Positions 1 through 12,440 of a DNA stretch of 64,000 nucleotides are shown here, one piece after another. Within the stretch, counting starts at the first letter, position 1, and each line of letters starts with the position of its first letter. Source of the DNA: Motacilla alba alba (taxonomy: Eukaryota; Chordata; Aves; Passeriformes; Motacillidae); contig NC_052017.1 in the NCBI RefSeq assembly GCF_015832195.1, forward strand, positions 54,838,152-54,902,151, given 5' to 3'. A model generated the notes under the pieces. That model saw only the letters and a program-made list of their open reading frames with translations. It had not been told where the DNA came from and made no database searches. Position numbers and translations under genes: made by a program.

Positions 1-575
1 GGCTTGAATAATTCCCTAAGCTACAGAAAAGTATATCTAGCAAGATATTAGGAAGTTCTAAGCTTAATAATGGAGCTCTGTGCATTATATTTTAATGCTT
101 ACAAGCAGGTATTATATTCAAAATAAGCAAGCTTTGTTTTAACCAAAGGTACATGTACTTATAGTAGTTGGATAAATCTACTGTCAATATGCTTTTGCCT
201 TGTGTGATTGGTCAAAATACTTTTAAGTGAGTTGCAACACTGAGTTATTTGGCTGCTGCTGAGGTGAGCTGCTGGCATTGTCATAACCATGTAATGAGAC
301 TGATAGTGGAAAATAAACATCTTGAGATGCATTCCACAACAGTCCCATCCTGTGATTTTGTACAAAGACCCTTGGCTGGCAATAGTACTCACCTTCCCCA
401 TCTTCTTTTTTTCACTATTCAGTCTTCCACTGTCCCTGGGGTGTCGACTTGTGATCACTGATGGTCCCAGAAGAAGTCAATTGAGCTACTGAATTTGTGG
501 CAGAGTGCGCTTCTCTTTTGAAATTTCCTAGGGCCATGGAAACAAGGTGTTTGGCCCGGACCTCTCCTCCATTTC
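1..575. other. Anonymous flank, no feature recognised
   Basis: AT-rich sequence with only short chance open frames on both strands. I see no splice-flanked exon, no RNA gene and no LTR edge in it. Confidence 0.5.
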
Positions 576-1907
576 TGAAAAGTGACGGTCACTTTTAAAA
601 TTTCGAATGTTTATTAAACCTTAACAAAATACAACAAAAGACTGAATAAAGAAAAATTTCAGTGCTGGGAGGATGGGACTAAACCGCCATATCCTTGTTA
701 TGGATGAATGTCAAAATTCATATTTTATTTAGGTAGAAAGCAAATGTAAGGTAGTATAAAGTATATCAGAAGTAGTTTTACATATTAAAGGATTGGGATT
801 GATGTGGGGATTGCGTCTGGACATGTTTCAGAAAAGCCAGGAAAAACGGCCAGCAGTATTGAGAAACTGACATACACACACATACCTCACCAATAGGCTA
901 CATTTACATGTGAAGCACAGCAGTAACTCATGGTTTCGAGGTTTCAGTTAAGCAAAGAATTACGCCATCGGCAGCACACCTGACTACCCACGACCAGAGG
1001 GAAGGAGCTAACACTATTCAGATTTGTAATCTGCTTCTGGGAAGTCTCTTAGTTTGTCAAAGAGATTTCCAGTAAGGACTGAATATCGGGTATTCAGAAT
1101 GTTAACAAGGATATCTCTCTCGGTATGGGACGGTGTGGATTGTTAGCATGATTGTTTGAGTCCTGTCTAGCACAAGACCAGAAGTCGATGAATTATTCCC
1201 AAAGACATCGAGGACTGGACCATCTTCCATCAGATAGCATTCTACTAGACCGGAGAAACCTTTGGGACTTGCTTGATTAAGAAAAGGACAAAGGATTTCC
1301 TAGCCCACGGCAAGAAAAAGAGGATAAAACCTAGGTTCGAGAAGGCAATGGTGTGCCGCTACCACGCTGATGCATGCAGGGGCTCAGAGCTGTGTAAGTG
1401 CGTCACCCAGGGTCTAGTCCCGGGCTAGACTCTGTCCGATCCGTGGCTGACCGAAATTTTGTCATTTTTACACGAAATAAATTTTGTACTTTGTTATTAT
1501 ATCATAATTTGGCTCTTGCAAATTATTAAAAATTAGATTGGCAATTTCATTCATAACATCCTGATCCACAAAATGACTGCTCCACCTTTTATACCTTTGG
1601 TGTTGCATCAGATAACCCTGGCCCCTCCCAAAGTCTTTCAGTTAACCCTTCTTCGCCCATCCATTGTTGGAGACTGTTTTCTTGCAATTTAATTGGATGT
1701 CAGGTGTTGCCATGCTGTGCCTAGTAACAAGCCTGCCCTCCCCCCAAATGCCCCAACTACCAGGGCCATCCTGTGACAACAATAAAAGGGGAGGGGAAAG
1801 AGGACTATGAGAGAACATATCACAATAGCATAACTATACATAAATAAAACTTCTGTTAACATACCCTTACTTGTGAGAGCAAATCATCAGATTACCTGTC
1901 TATAACA
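576..1907 (-). repeat. Solo LTR, family C, split by a nested LTR
   Basis: The two outer parts (576-695 and 1563-1907, about 465 bp together) match the reverse complement of the LTR at 26341-26768 and, more closely, the minus-strand copy at 40029-41058. Shared blocks include the stretch around 590-640 and the edge ending in CTATAACA at 1907. A family A LTR has landed inside it with a 4-bp target duplication. The sense copy of this family carries a TATA box and AATAAA, which sets the orientation. No duplication of the outer insertion itself is visible, so this copy is old or its edges are slightly misplaced. Confidence 0.72.
696..1558 (+). repeat. Solo LTR, family A (863 bp), TSD TCCT
   Basis: It starts TGTTATGGATGAA and ends TTCATTCATAACA, imperfect inverted ends of the TG...CA type. 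Direct repeats TCCT lie at 692-695 and 1559-1562. AATAAA is at 1476-1481, near the 3' end. A second copy of nearly the same length lies inverted at 37105-37966 and an older one at 37066-38793. The 4-bp duplication fits class I (gamma/epsilon-like) elements. No internal retroviral sequence adjoins it, so it is a solo LTR left by recombination. Confidence 0.88.
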
Positions 1908-1954
1908 TAAAGATCCCAATAGATGTCACAGTGCATGCATGCAACACAGCTGCT

Positions 1955-4016
1955 GAAAAGTGGCAAAACTGAATGCAATTACTGAGCTTCAGTTCTGTAC
2001 AGTTCACAAAAGGTGAAGCATAAAGCAGCAGAGCACCGGGTTTGTTTGTGCAGAGCTCAGACTGCAAGAGGAGTGTGGCTGTCCTTTGCTAGCCTCCTAA
2101 ATTCATGTTAGCAGTCGCATAGAGGAAGTATTTACTTGTACTGCTACCTATTCTTCCTCCAACCCCCTGTGGAAACTATTGCTCTTCTCTTTAGGCTCCG
2201 AGATCCAGAGAACACTGGGGTAGATGCAGCAGAGAAGGGTAACACAAAGTGCAGTGGTGCATTTGATGTGCCTTAAATGTGCAAGGCAAAGGTACAGCCC
2301 AGCACTGGCTTTTACTTCTACAGCCTTTTGCTATGGGAGCACCTGCTGAAAGTTGGCAATGGAGTTATGAGAGTGAAAAATGTGATTGCATGTCGAGCTG
2401 AGAAGGAGAGTGTAGCACCGCAGTGTGTTGTGTGCAGTTTAAAGGCTGCTTGGAGAAGAAGGATGTTGAGAATGCCTTCTGTATTGATGCGTGCTTCTCA
2501 ATGGCGTATAGCTGAATAGCCTTTGCAGTACTGAAGATATAAGAAAGTGCTTATCACCAGATTTTGTGATGAAGTCCCACGGCTGCGCATTACTTTTCTG
2601 AGCAGCAAGCATATTCTCAGCTGACTTTGATTGTAGACAAATTTTTGCTGGACTTTGACAATTCAGTACACTTCACACACAAGCCATCTGCTCTGCAGCT
2701 TCATTCTTCGCCTTCTGTGATATGCACAGAACTGAAGCTCAGCGATAGCATTCAGCTTTGCTGCATTTCAGTGTCTATGCAGCATACATGCACTGTGTGC
2801 TCTGCATGGTTTCACTTTCGTTCTAGGTACTTTTGCTTTCTTAGAGTCCAAACTGTCCAACTAGTACTTGCTCAGCAAAATGTGCCAGGAGAGAGACACT
2901 TGCTGGATTAGTCTTTCTGTGTCCAAGACTTTAAAGACAGCACCATAATCTGAGCAAGAAGGACTGGTAATGAAGAATATGTTTTTGCCCTGTCACATTT
3001 TTCTGTGTGAGACTTGTATGAGGAGCTTTAGTCCTTGTGAGGCTGTAATGTGTGTGCTGGTACTTCAAGCTGAGAAGGAGCGTGCAGAGAGCACAGCGAT
3101 CTGGTGGCAGTGTGAAGGTTGTAAAGGAAAAAGGACTGCCCCTTGAATGTTGTGCAAATACAAGTTTCCACGTGTTGAAGGGGCATGCTCAGGGCAAGCC
3201 TGCTGTCCTGGCACACTATTTCCATGCAAGACATAGTCAAAAAGCTTTCCAGTAAGATTCTGAGTCCAAGATAGGCATAGTATGTGTTACCTAGCATTGA
3301 AAAGGAATGTGAAGGGTCTAGGAGTGTTTCAGCAAAAGCAGTGCACTGGAGTGCTTCACTGCATGCACTGTGTTTTGTGTGGACAGTAGATGATGATTTG
3401 CTTTCAGGAGAATGAAAGCCCAGCAGGTTAACAAAAGGCAAAGAATGAAGCCGCACAGCATCAGGCTTGTGTGTGCAGAGTTCAGACTGCAAGAGGAACA
3501 TGGCTACCACTCTCCTGCCTGCCAAATTCATGTTATCAGTCAGAAGGAGGAAGTTCAGCGATAGCTTACTTGTCCTGTTACCTGTTACTCTTCCAGCTCT
3601 AGGTGAAAACTATTGTCCTTATGGTTGGGCCCTGAGATCCAGAGAAGACAATAGTAAATGCAGGGAAGAAACGAGGAGTGCGCCAGTGAGTTTGATGTGG
3701 CTTATATGTGGCAAGAGGAAGGTGCAACCCAGCACCAGCTTTTATTTCTAGAACATTTTGCTATGGAGACCAGCTGCTGGATGTTGTCAACCAAGGCAGG
3801 AGTGCACAAAGTGATAGTGCATCTGTCTCAGAAGGAAGATTATCAAGCCACAGCTCATTGAGCGCAATTTAAATGCTGCAAGAGAAGGGGATAGTTTAAG
3901 AATGTCTTCTGTCCTGACACTTCCATCTGTGTGAGCTCTAGCTCCTTGGACTTGGCAACACTGAAGGGGTACGAAAGTGATTACTCTGTGAATATCAGAT
4001 TACACAAGGAAAAGGG
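1955..4016. repeat. Satellite-like tandem repeat, unit about 1.43 kb
   Basis: Sequence near 1993-2590 recurs at about 3418-4010, an offset of about 1,427 bp. Shared landmarks are the block after GTGCAGAG (2050/3475), CGAGATCCAGAGAA-like (2200/3630), CAGCAC-x-GGCTTTTA-like (2299/3728) and the AGAAGGAGAGTG-like block (2400/3825). Between them, 2675-2830 matches the opposite strand of the same unit, so the array mixes orientations. The pieces are diverged and carry no convincing coding frame. Related sequence continues to 5340 and recurs at 10960-13390. Confidence 0.65.
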
Positions 4017-5340
4017 AAGGTCAGCAAATGCTTTCACTCCTGGCACAGTGTGAACTGCAGGTGGAAATGCTTCTCCTTAGCCATGCACTCTGACTAGCTT
4101 GAGAGAATGTGATGATGCTATATATAGTTGAAAAGAAAAGTGCAAATCACTAGCGTGTTTCATCTAGTTAACAGACTGAAAAAGAACTATGAAAGTCAGC
4201 ACTGGCTTTTTGTTCTTGAACTTTTTCTTTGGGAGCAGCTGCTGGATCCCAGTGTGGAATCTGCGAGAATGAGAAGGTAGGATGGTAGATAGAACTTGAG
4301 GGAAAATGCGTATCTCCAGGGAGTTTGATGCAGTTCAGTGGGTGCAAGTTAGGTGTTGAGCAGCTGATTGTACAGAAAATGTTCTAAAAGAAATAGGCCG
4401 TGCTGCAATTGCTATTTCTTTTGCAGCCTATAAACTGCACAGGCAACCATTAAATGATTCCACTTTCTTCTCTGATACATACAGGATCACATTCCATCAG
4501 TCTCCAAGAGCCAGGATGCATGGCAGAGCTCTTCTATGAACTGCTCCCACACTAATGGGGGGTTGGGCCAAAAAAGCACTTGGCTTTTTCCTGGGCACTG
4601 TCAGTGCTCATCAAAAGCACCACACGATTGCACTGTCAACTTGCAAAAGAAGGGTACCCACCAAGTCCAGCTAGAAAACACCCCCAAGACACAGCCAAGT
4701 CGGAAAAGTCCCTTTTCTCAATTCTGCTGTGTCAGGACAAGGTTTCACTGATCTTCCCCTTCCAAGAGCAAACCCTTCTTTGCACCACACTCAAAAGGCA
4801 ACACCTTTTCCTTTGTCCTAATAAAGCTTTCCCTATTGCAGAGTCCAGCCACAAACTTGAAAACATCTGCCAAAAACAGAGCTCACAAAAGAGCCAGCTA
4901 AGAAAGATCTTGCTGCCTACAACTTCAACTGTACATATTGGGCTCCCAGCACATACCCTGCTATCACCACTTTCCTTCTCAGCTCTTAAGTACCATCCTA
5001 AGCCTTCAGCCTCACAGAGTCAGGATCCAAATTGAATGGCACTAGGGACTGCTCTACACTAAAGCTACCATGACAAAAATCCCAAGAGCCTGGTGTCTGC
5101 ATTCCCATTGACAGTTCAACAGCTCTAGCCCAGAGAACTACCTATTGGGAAAAGACTTTAAGTTCACTTAGACCACCCAAAAGTGCGCATCTAAAATTGC
5201 TTTAATTTTCAAAGAGAGGAAATAGAAGCCTGTCTGAAAAGAAATGTCATCCCCTCCTCCAAAATACAAAACATGCAGGGACTGATCCAGTATTGAATGT
5301 ATCCAACAATTGTTGCTACACAGAGGGGGCCAGAACAGAA
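4017..5340. repeat. Continuation of the complex repeat, diverged
   Basis: The GGCTTTTTGTTC...GGGAGCAGCTGCTGGAT block near 4200-4250 matches the units at 2299 and 3728. The block CTCACAGAGTCAGGAT near 5012 and the GGGGCCAGAA block near 5325 recur at 13080 and 13345. The array therefore resembles the second cluster at 10.96-13.39 kb. The longest open frame (4580-5035) is treated as chance. Confidence 0.5.
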
Positions 5341-5429
5341 ATGTCTTGCTGGACTATATCTCCTCATGGTACCTTTACATCTGCTCCACCAACACTGGCA
5401 CTATGTCCTTTGCTTCCCAAGGAAAAGCA

Positions 5430-5890
5430 CTCCGAGTCACTTGGCCTTACCTTGCCTTCAGTACCATGCGTAGTCTTTCCTAGCCTACCCTTGCTTTGCT
5501 TTCTTTGTCTACATCTGCCTTGCCTACAACTTCCTTGCTTTGCTTTGCCTTGCCTACCTCTTTCTACTTTCCCTTCCATGCAGGCAAGGCAATGTGGGCA
5601 AGTCAAAGGAGATGCAGGCAAGGCCAGAGCAGTGAGGGGAAAAGCAAATGGAGTGACAGGCAAGAGAAGACCAGAAGTTATAGGCAAGTCTGGGCATAGG
5701 AAGATAAGCTGAGTGATGAGCAGACCAGGCAGAAACAGGAAGGGCTAGGCAAGGCAAGGCCCTGGAGGAAAGCCAGTAGGCAGGTCCAGGGTGGGGCATG
5801 GGCATGCAAGGGAATGCAAAGCTAGGGAGGGTTAACAGAGCAAGGCAAGGGAATTGTTGGATTCCCAAGGAAGGCAAGGCAGGTGAGAGG
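5430..5890. repeat. Degenerate CTTGCC/GGCAAG repeat with strand switch
   Basis: From about 5440 to 5580 the plus strand is pyrimidine-rich, with many copies of CTTGCCT and TTGCTTTGCC. From about 5580 to 5890 the complementary motif AGGCAAGG dominates. The two halves therefore form a loose inverted repeat around 5580 that could fold back on itself. Overlapping open frames on both strands come from this low complexity and are not genes. Confidence 0.7.
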
Positions 5891-6310
5891 TACATTCAAG
5901 GATTGCTACATGAAAGTGGCCAGGAAAAAAGACAAAATAACTGCCATTCTGGTCCTGGAGCTCAAGGGTGAAATGTGAATTGCCTGTCTGAAATTCAAAA
6001 CATGCAAGGATTGGTGTCAGATAAAAACTGCCCAGACAGATGAGTGTGGAAGAGGCTGCTGGCACTGTCCATGCCAGTGATGAGAGTGAGAATCCGAGGC
6101 CAGCGTTCCCAGGGGAATGAAGGGGAACCCACCTTTGCCCCACTCCCCTCCTGCCCATGCCCGTGTTATGAATACATATTATAATAATGGCTTTTTGCAA
6201 ATGTGAAAATGGATTTTCTATGTGTGATGTGAAAGTAACTTTGTTATAAAGATAAAATTTTTATTTCTGATGTTAATTAAGCTTAGACATAGTAGTGAAA
6301 TAACTATGCT
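5891..6310. other. Anonymous spacer
   Basis: Mixed sequence between the CTTGCC repeat and the family D LTR. No gene, splice-flanked exon or repeat edge is recognised. Confidence 0.4.
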
Positions 6311-6729
6311 TGTCTTAAAATGCCTGCTTGGATGGGATAACATACAATTAACATAGAATGAGGACACCTGCTACAAATATGCCAACTATCAGCACTTACC
6401 ATCTGAAGACAGAGTGGACCAAGGCCAAAACTGGAAGTGATAAAGAGAAGGACTCAAAACCACAGCCAAGAAACACACACGCTCTAAAAAGGTGGATCCA
6501 ATTAGGGGCCATGTAAAATAGTTCCTGAAATATGTAAACTACTTTATGGATATGCTTAAGGGTCTATGAATATGCAACAGGCTGATGTAAGGGAAAAGGT
6601 ATTTAAGGGGTATCTCCAAAGGTAACAGTGTGGTCTTGGCTAAGTGCCAAGATGCACCCAGTAGTAATAACCTTTGCTCTATGGTCCTTGTCTCCTATTG
6701 TTCTTTATTAAACTTTTTAAATTTTCACA
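6311..6729 (+). repeat. Solo LTR, family D (about 419 bp)
   Basis: It begins TGTCTTAAAA and ends ATTTTCACA. An inverted, diverged copy lies at 35559-35981: both share the GGATAACAT block near the start, the TATGCCAACTATCA block, GATATGC-like and GAATATGCAACAGG-like blocks, and a TTTATTAAACTTTTTAAATT stretch near the 3' end that probably holds the poly(A) signal. A TATTTAAGGGG stretch near 6600 could be the TATA box. Target duplications are not visible, so the edges may be off by a few bases. Confidence 0.6.
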
Positions 6730-9700
6730 GGAGAGTGAAAGTGTTTTTCACACCCGATTCCAGCAAACCGGTGGTCCATGCGGTTTCGTTTCATGCAGTA
6801 CCAAGTGGGGAGTGCGCTCGGTGCTCTGCCAGCTGCTCCCTCCCAGCGCCTTTGCAAACTGGTTACTGAGTTGTTCCTTTCTTAGGTCATGGGGTTTGTG
6901 TTAACCAGAACTGCACGTGGTCACTATTTGCAGATGATGTTAGGTGGACTGTTGATGAAGTAAATCTAGGAGTTTAGATAGTATTCTGCAAAAAAGTGAC
7001 AGGTCTTTCTGTGTGTCCCAATTGTGTGAAGTTAGCAAAACCCTGAAAATTTGCTTTGCAAAACATCAGATTTTTTTATTACTAGTACTAGAGAAGATCA
7101 CAGTCACCTTGTCCTTGAAAAAGTAAGGGTTACCTATTTTACTCCAAGATCATCAAGTGCTTTTGATCAGCATTTGTGTGCATGCATTAGCTGTGTTTTT
7201 GTTCTTACCCAGAGAACTTTGCCAAGACTCAGATGATATGTGTAGGCTGCCACTGCAGTGGTGGACTTCAAGGCTTCGAGCAGAAGGAAGATGCTGTCCA
7301 TGTTTTGGATTTTCCTTTGTTTAAACCTGGTCCAAGGCTTCAATTTTCAAGCAGTTTGCAGAGCTCCATATTAAGACATGAACATGTGCTTGTTTTTTCA
7401 TCACCTCAGTTACCACTGATGGTTTAGTCAAGTTATCCTGTGCATTGGATTTAATTGACTAATGAAGTATGTGCTCAAAATACATACAGTATCTCCTTGA
7501 TTACCTTCCCAGAAGGGTTTGATTGGACAACTAGGAGTTCTGAAGACAAATATTTGGTGTACAAGAAGTAGAATTTAGGAGTTGATTGTAGAGTACAGCA
7601 TGCACAAACTGTTAAAGAGGACCCATCTTTTTATGTCCCCTCTATGCTTGTTCTCATTTGAATACTGAACATTCTGCAGGTTGGTTTTGTTAGGGTTATA
7701 GATTTTTGGGGCTTTTTTTGGGTGGAGGTATGGTGGTGGGGGAGAATGTGGGTGTTGGTTTTTAATTCCATGGTAGCATACAAAAAATTTGTGTCCACAA
7801 GCAGCACTATGAAAAAATGCAGGTGTAAAAGAAGGTCACAGAAATGTAGGATAATATGAATCTGAAAATGCTTCAGTATTTACCCAGGTGTTTCACTCCA
7901 ACAAGGTGCTGGTCCTTCACAGAAATGTAGTGGCAAGCTTATACCATACTAGAAGTGATGACCTTTCTCTGCTCCAAATTGACCAGTGAAATATTTTGGC
8001 TCTTGATTAAAACCCCTGAGCCAGCCATGTTTCAGGCTGCAGAAGCTGCAGCTGGTGTGGCTGAGGTGGGGTGCAGCCCTGCCCACTGGTCCCAACTGGG
8101 TACCCACAGGGTGCAGCCATCAGTGCCCATGGTCCCCTGTGCCACTCCGCCAGGGTTTGGCCTGCCTCCCTCCCACCATGGTAGCCAGAGGGAAGGAGCA
8201 CACTACTCCATCAGCTTTAAAAACAAAGATGCAAACAAAAAGCCCACTATAAAAAAATATGTAAAAGTCTTCAAACTACTAGTGCTTGCTCCGTGTTTGT
8301 TGATGGAGCATTCTGTTTTTAGAGAAACTGGTATTGCTGGTGCTACTTTTAGATTAGGTTCCTAAACTTCAGAAAGAAGATGATGGTGGTCATGTACCCC
8401 TGAGGAATGCTGGAAACAGTGAGACTGCTCAGTCATTTAAAAAGGGCCAGAAAATGGGTATAGAAATTGGTGTAGCAGTGGAGTGGACACTCTGTGAGTA
8501 GGTAGCCTTAAGTCATGTAATGACTGGCACTTCAGTGGGAATGTCACATCGACACCAAGAGGTCGTGCCATGACATGTTGCATGACAGCAAGCAAATGGG
8601 GCCAAAATTCTCTCAATTTTGACCAAGGTGGACAGGCCACCTTCACTTAACATGGAAAAGGGACATAAGTGAATTATGTTTGAAAAGCAGCCATAAAAAA
8701 TAATCCCTTTAGTTTGTTGGACTGTTGCAAGTATGCAAGGCTCTGTTGACAGGTCACAGGACATAGTTGTTGGATTCTAATTGCAGTTTGACACTTCCTA
8801 AATCAGTATCACTAGGAGGGTTAACGGTTTAGATTGAGAGGTGGTGCATGCTTTTTTCAGTTATGGCCCAAAGAAGAGCAGTGTTCACTGCCATGACTGC
8901 TGTTGTACCCTTCAAGAGAAATGGGCTAGGCTTAGCACTGTGAGAATTTTTGGTTTATTCTAACAGAACTTGCTTGGTTCTGTTGGTTTGGTGTCACAGC
9001 TGGAGCAAAGGTATGGCATAGGAAGCAATTCAGAGGGCAGAAGAGGAACATATCCAAAGCACTGGACTTCATTGTCCTTCAGCAGCACAGTGTAATTGAG
9101 TGTGGTCTAACTGGAGGAGTGTTTACCATCAGTGCTATCAGATTTTTGAAAAGTTCTTAATTCTGTCAAAACAAGGAAGAAGGAAAGTGATGAAGGTGAA
9201 ATACTTTCCTCTTTAATGTGCCCACTGAACAAATTCAGGGGTAGCGTACTCACCTACTTTAGCACTGAAAGCATAATGGAGTCACTTAAAGAGAGGTTTC
9301 CTGTGGAGTACTATGAAACTGCCATAGCAGTAACAGGTTTTCATACAGTAGTTTGAGCCTAGAGGTAATACAGGTACAGTCTTGAATGTTTAATCCTGCT
9401 GGCTCAAGAGCCAGTGTGGAACTTCGCTGTTTTAAATCCAGTCTTAGAGCTCTGCAGGGATCACTACAGCATGACATTGTGACAAAGGGATGCTGATTAA
9501 TGCATAAACCTTAGATGCTTTCATGATATTTTCAACCAGCTCGTAAAACCTATGACTATCTGGCATGTTGCAACTTGAGAGTCATGGCCATGGTTTCCCC
9601 GAAACATTTTGTAATGCAATCATATAGCTTTCCAAAAGAAATAGCATTGAGAATATTGGTGGAAAATGCTAGAAGAATAAGCCAAAATAGATATCCTTCA

Positions 9701-10883
9701 ATGGGAAGGATGGAAAAAATTTAGACGTGTTTATTTGAATTAAAATTACTGTGGACCAAGCCTGAATGTATTAGCTACTTGTGTTTCAGTTCATTTGTAT
9801 TCCTGTGAATCTTGATTTTAAGATTTTGGCTGAGGGTTAGAACCATTTCATATTGAAGTTAGATATACCAGTGATAGGATAATGATTATTAGATACTTAA
9901 GCTAAAGCTAATTGTTATATTATTATCTCATTTGTAGAAAGAAATGGAGCAAGTGAATATTCAATATGAATATTCAAGTGAATTTCAATATGTTCCATTA
10001 TGGGAACATATTGAAACCAGTAGAACAATGCCCAGCTCCTGGACTCTATGTTAATCCATCACAAAGCAGGGGGCCTTGGATCCTGCCAGAGGATCACAGA
10101 GACCTGATGAAGACCTTCCTGACTTCATCCCTGGGACCACTGACCCAATTCAAGAGAAGAATTGCACATGCATGAAGGACTAATAACTTCATTTCAATAC
10201 AAAGCGGGGATAGGAGGTAGTAGGGTTATGCATATGTATTATTTTGGGAAATAAACAGGAGGCAAAAATCTTTGTGCAGTGTGGTCACACATTTCAGGAA
10301 CAACCCCCGCCCGCCCCGTGCCTCCTGCCGGCATTATAAATATACTTTAATTAGTTAGAGAGTCTTTGTCTGTGATTTTTGGTTTTAACAATTCACCTGG
10401 TCCTTCTTCTTTCCTTTTCACTGTAAACCATTCCTCAGGCTCAGTGAGCCGATGTTTTGAAATAGGTTTTGTACATCCTTGTAATTCAAATGGTCAGAAT
10501 GGGTTTCTGCACTAAAAGGATACAACAAAGCAGGTATGTAACCTACAGTGGGAACTCCTGTGACTTTTCTTCTCTTAAAACCTTTCTCGTCTCAAAAGTG
10601 ATCTCTGTAGCAAACATTTCATATTCTCCTACTCCTGAGAGCTATTAATAAAGAAACGTGAGGTATTTATTATGTGACAGTGCTGTCCCTGCTGTGCATC
10701 TTTGCACCTGGCCACCTGGCTCATAGACCATTTTCACATAGCTGTGATCCAGAATGTGGGCAGATACAAACACCACAGTTTTCTCTTGTCTACTTGACTT
10801 TTAAAATTCTTATTTTGTGATTATTGCATTATTTTGTCCATAGTATCTGAAATAATTTACCATGCAGTTTTGAATACAGCATG

Positions 10884-10885
<2 letters not shown>
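6730..10885. other. Anonymous region, no gene recognised
   Basis: About 4.1 kb of AT-rich sequence. Short frames at 7051-7427 and 7955-8365 have no recognisable domain and are not bounded by convincing splice signals. The stretch 8360-8770 reads as a broken frame (several stops) and could be a remnant pseudogene, but I could not tie it to a protein. Nothing else is visible. Confidence 0.4.

Positions 10886-10886
<1 letters not shown>

Positions 10887-10939
<53 letters not shown>
10887..10939. repeat. (AT)n microsatellite
   Basis: About 53 bp of uninterrupted AT dinucleotides. Confidence 0.95.
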
Positions 10940-10943
<4 letters not shown>

Positions 10944-10959
10944 ACTCTAAGAAGAGAGC

Positions 10960-12050
10960 AAGGTCAGCGAACTCTCTCTCCCCCACTTCCTCCTGGCACA
11001 TTTCTCTGTGTGAGCTGTGGCTGGAAACCCTTCAGTTTAAATTCAGGCTGAAAGAGTGCTCGAAGGCCCTAGTGTGTAGAGCTGAGAAGGAAAGTGCATA
11101 GGGCCAGTCTCTTCTATGACTGGCAGCAGTGTCATCTGAGAATGGTCTTCGTTGCTCAAGCCCTACCTCGTGGCCCATGTACTGCATCACACAGCCTGGA
11201 AGCTTGCACCTTCCCTCAAGCTCTAGGTACCAGCAGGGTCACTCAGTCTCGCAGATCCCCAAAAGCTTGAAATATCCAACAGTTGCTTCCACGCAACAAG
11301 TCCTATGGACTCTGCAAGGTGATTCTCCCTTCCTTTCTGCACCACATGTGCTCTCAATGTCACAAAGCCCACAGCAAAACCACACAGTCTTTCACTTTGA
11401 AAAGCTAAATGCACCAGGACAGAAAGCTTCTGCTAACCTGGATCCTTGCCTTTTGCTTGCAGCCTTTCATCTTTGGTGCAAGCATTGGGGCTATGCACTC
11501 GGCTAGTCCCAGATGAGTTTATTGTCATGTTCTCAAGAGTCCAATACATGCACCTCCTTCAGGCGCAGAAAAATGTGTCAGGATGGACAACTGCTTCTGC
11601 AAACAACACTGATGCTCTGCACTTTCCTTCTCAGCTTGTCATACCATCCCATTCTCTTTCAAGCTTGTCGGCCTGATAGACACTGAAAAGTTTCTGGCTA
11701 CATCTCACATGGATAAATGTGCCAGGAGCAAAACTTTGCTTGACCTTGCCCCTTACATTTGCAAATGTCCATTTGCTCCATCCTGCAAACTTCACTTACA
11801 CTGTCCACCGCCTCCCCCCAGCACCCCCAACCTCCCTGTGGCCCACTTCCTCCAGGGCTCGCCCTTCCCCGTGGTGATCCAAGAGCCGCTCAGAGATGTA
11901 CCAAGCACACGCAGTCTCAAAGAGATTCCGATGCGCTTCTCACACAGAAAAATGTCCTAGTCTTTCTATCTTTAAGCTTTCCAGAAAACCCTTTTAAAAT
12001 TGATGGTCATTTGGGACTCTAAGAGATTTAAAGTTTGTGATCCTACTTTC
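10960..12050. repeat. Complex repeat, second cluster
   Basis: It shares blocks with the 2-5 kb array: GCTGAGAAGGAAAGTGCA near 11080 (compare 2398 and 3069) and the AGGTCAGC...TCCTGGCACA block near 10960-11000 (compare 4018-4045). The opposite-strand form TGCACTTTCCTTCTCAGC appears near 11617-11640. Copies therefore lie in both orientations here too. Frames such as 11129-11506 have no domain and are attributed to the repeat. Confidence 0.5.
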
Positions 12051-12440
12051 AGGTGAGATTTAATTTGCAGTGCAGCATGCTGCTTTTTACATTGTAGAGG
12101 GTTTAAGGAAAAATTATGCTACTTTTTTTTCACAGATACAAATTTGGAAATTGAAAGCTAATATGCAGACATAATTTTTGAAAGACTTAGACTTAGGTGC
12201 TTAAGTAGGATACATTTTGTTTATTAAGTCCATCTAGTCGAGTTTTCCTATGTCGCTGGTCATCATCAGCACCAGATAGTGCTGTGTTACCACATTAACC
12301 CCCAATATGCAGCTCCAAATAAGAAAACATCTAGTAACTCTGATAGTTAAAGATTTTTAAATCATAGAAAATTTGGGGAGTTAGAAAGAAAGTTAGGCTT
12401 AGTAGGCCCTGGGAAAATGTTAAAGGTAGGCCCTGGGAAA

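Noticed and set aside
3028..3531. 167-codon minus-strand frame
   Set aside because: Inside the satellite-like array; the neighbouring unit does not preserve it.
4580..5035. 151-codon frame in the complex repeat
   Set aside because: It lies in repeat sequence shared with another cluster where the frame is not kept, has no domain, and its first codon is not flanked by gene signals.
5293..5895. Several overlapping frames on both strands
   Set aside because: All derive from the low-complexity CTTGCC/GGCAAG tract, which is open in many frames.
7051..7427. Short frames that might be exons
   Set aside because: No paired acceptor and donor with an open, conserved-looking frame could be found.
8360..8770. 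Possible processed pseudogene
   Set aside because: The reading is broken by several stops and I could not match it to any protein, so there is not enough to call it.
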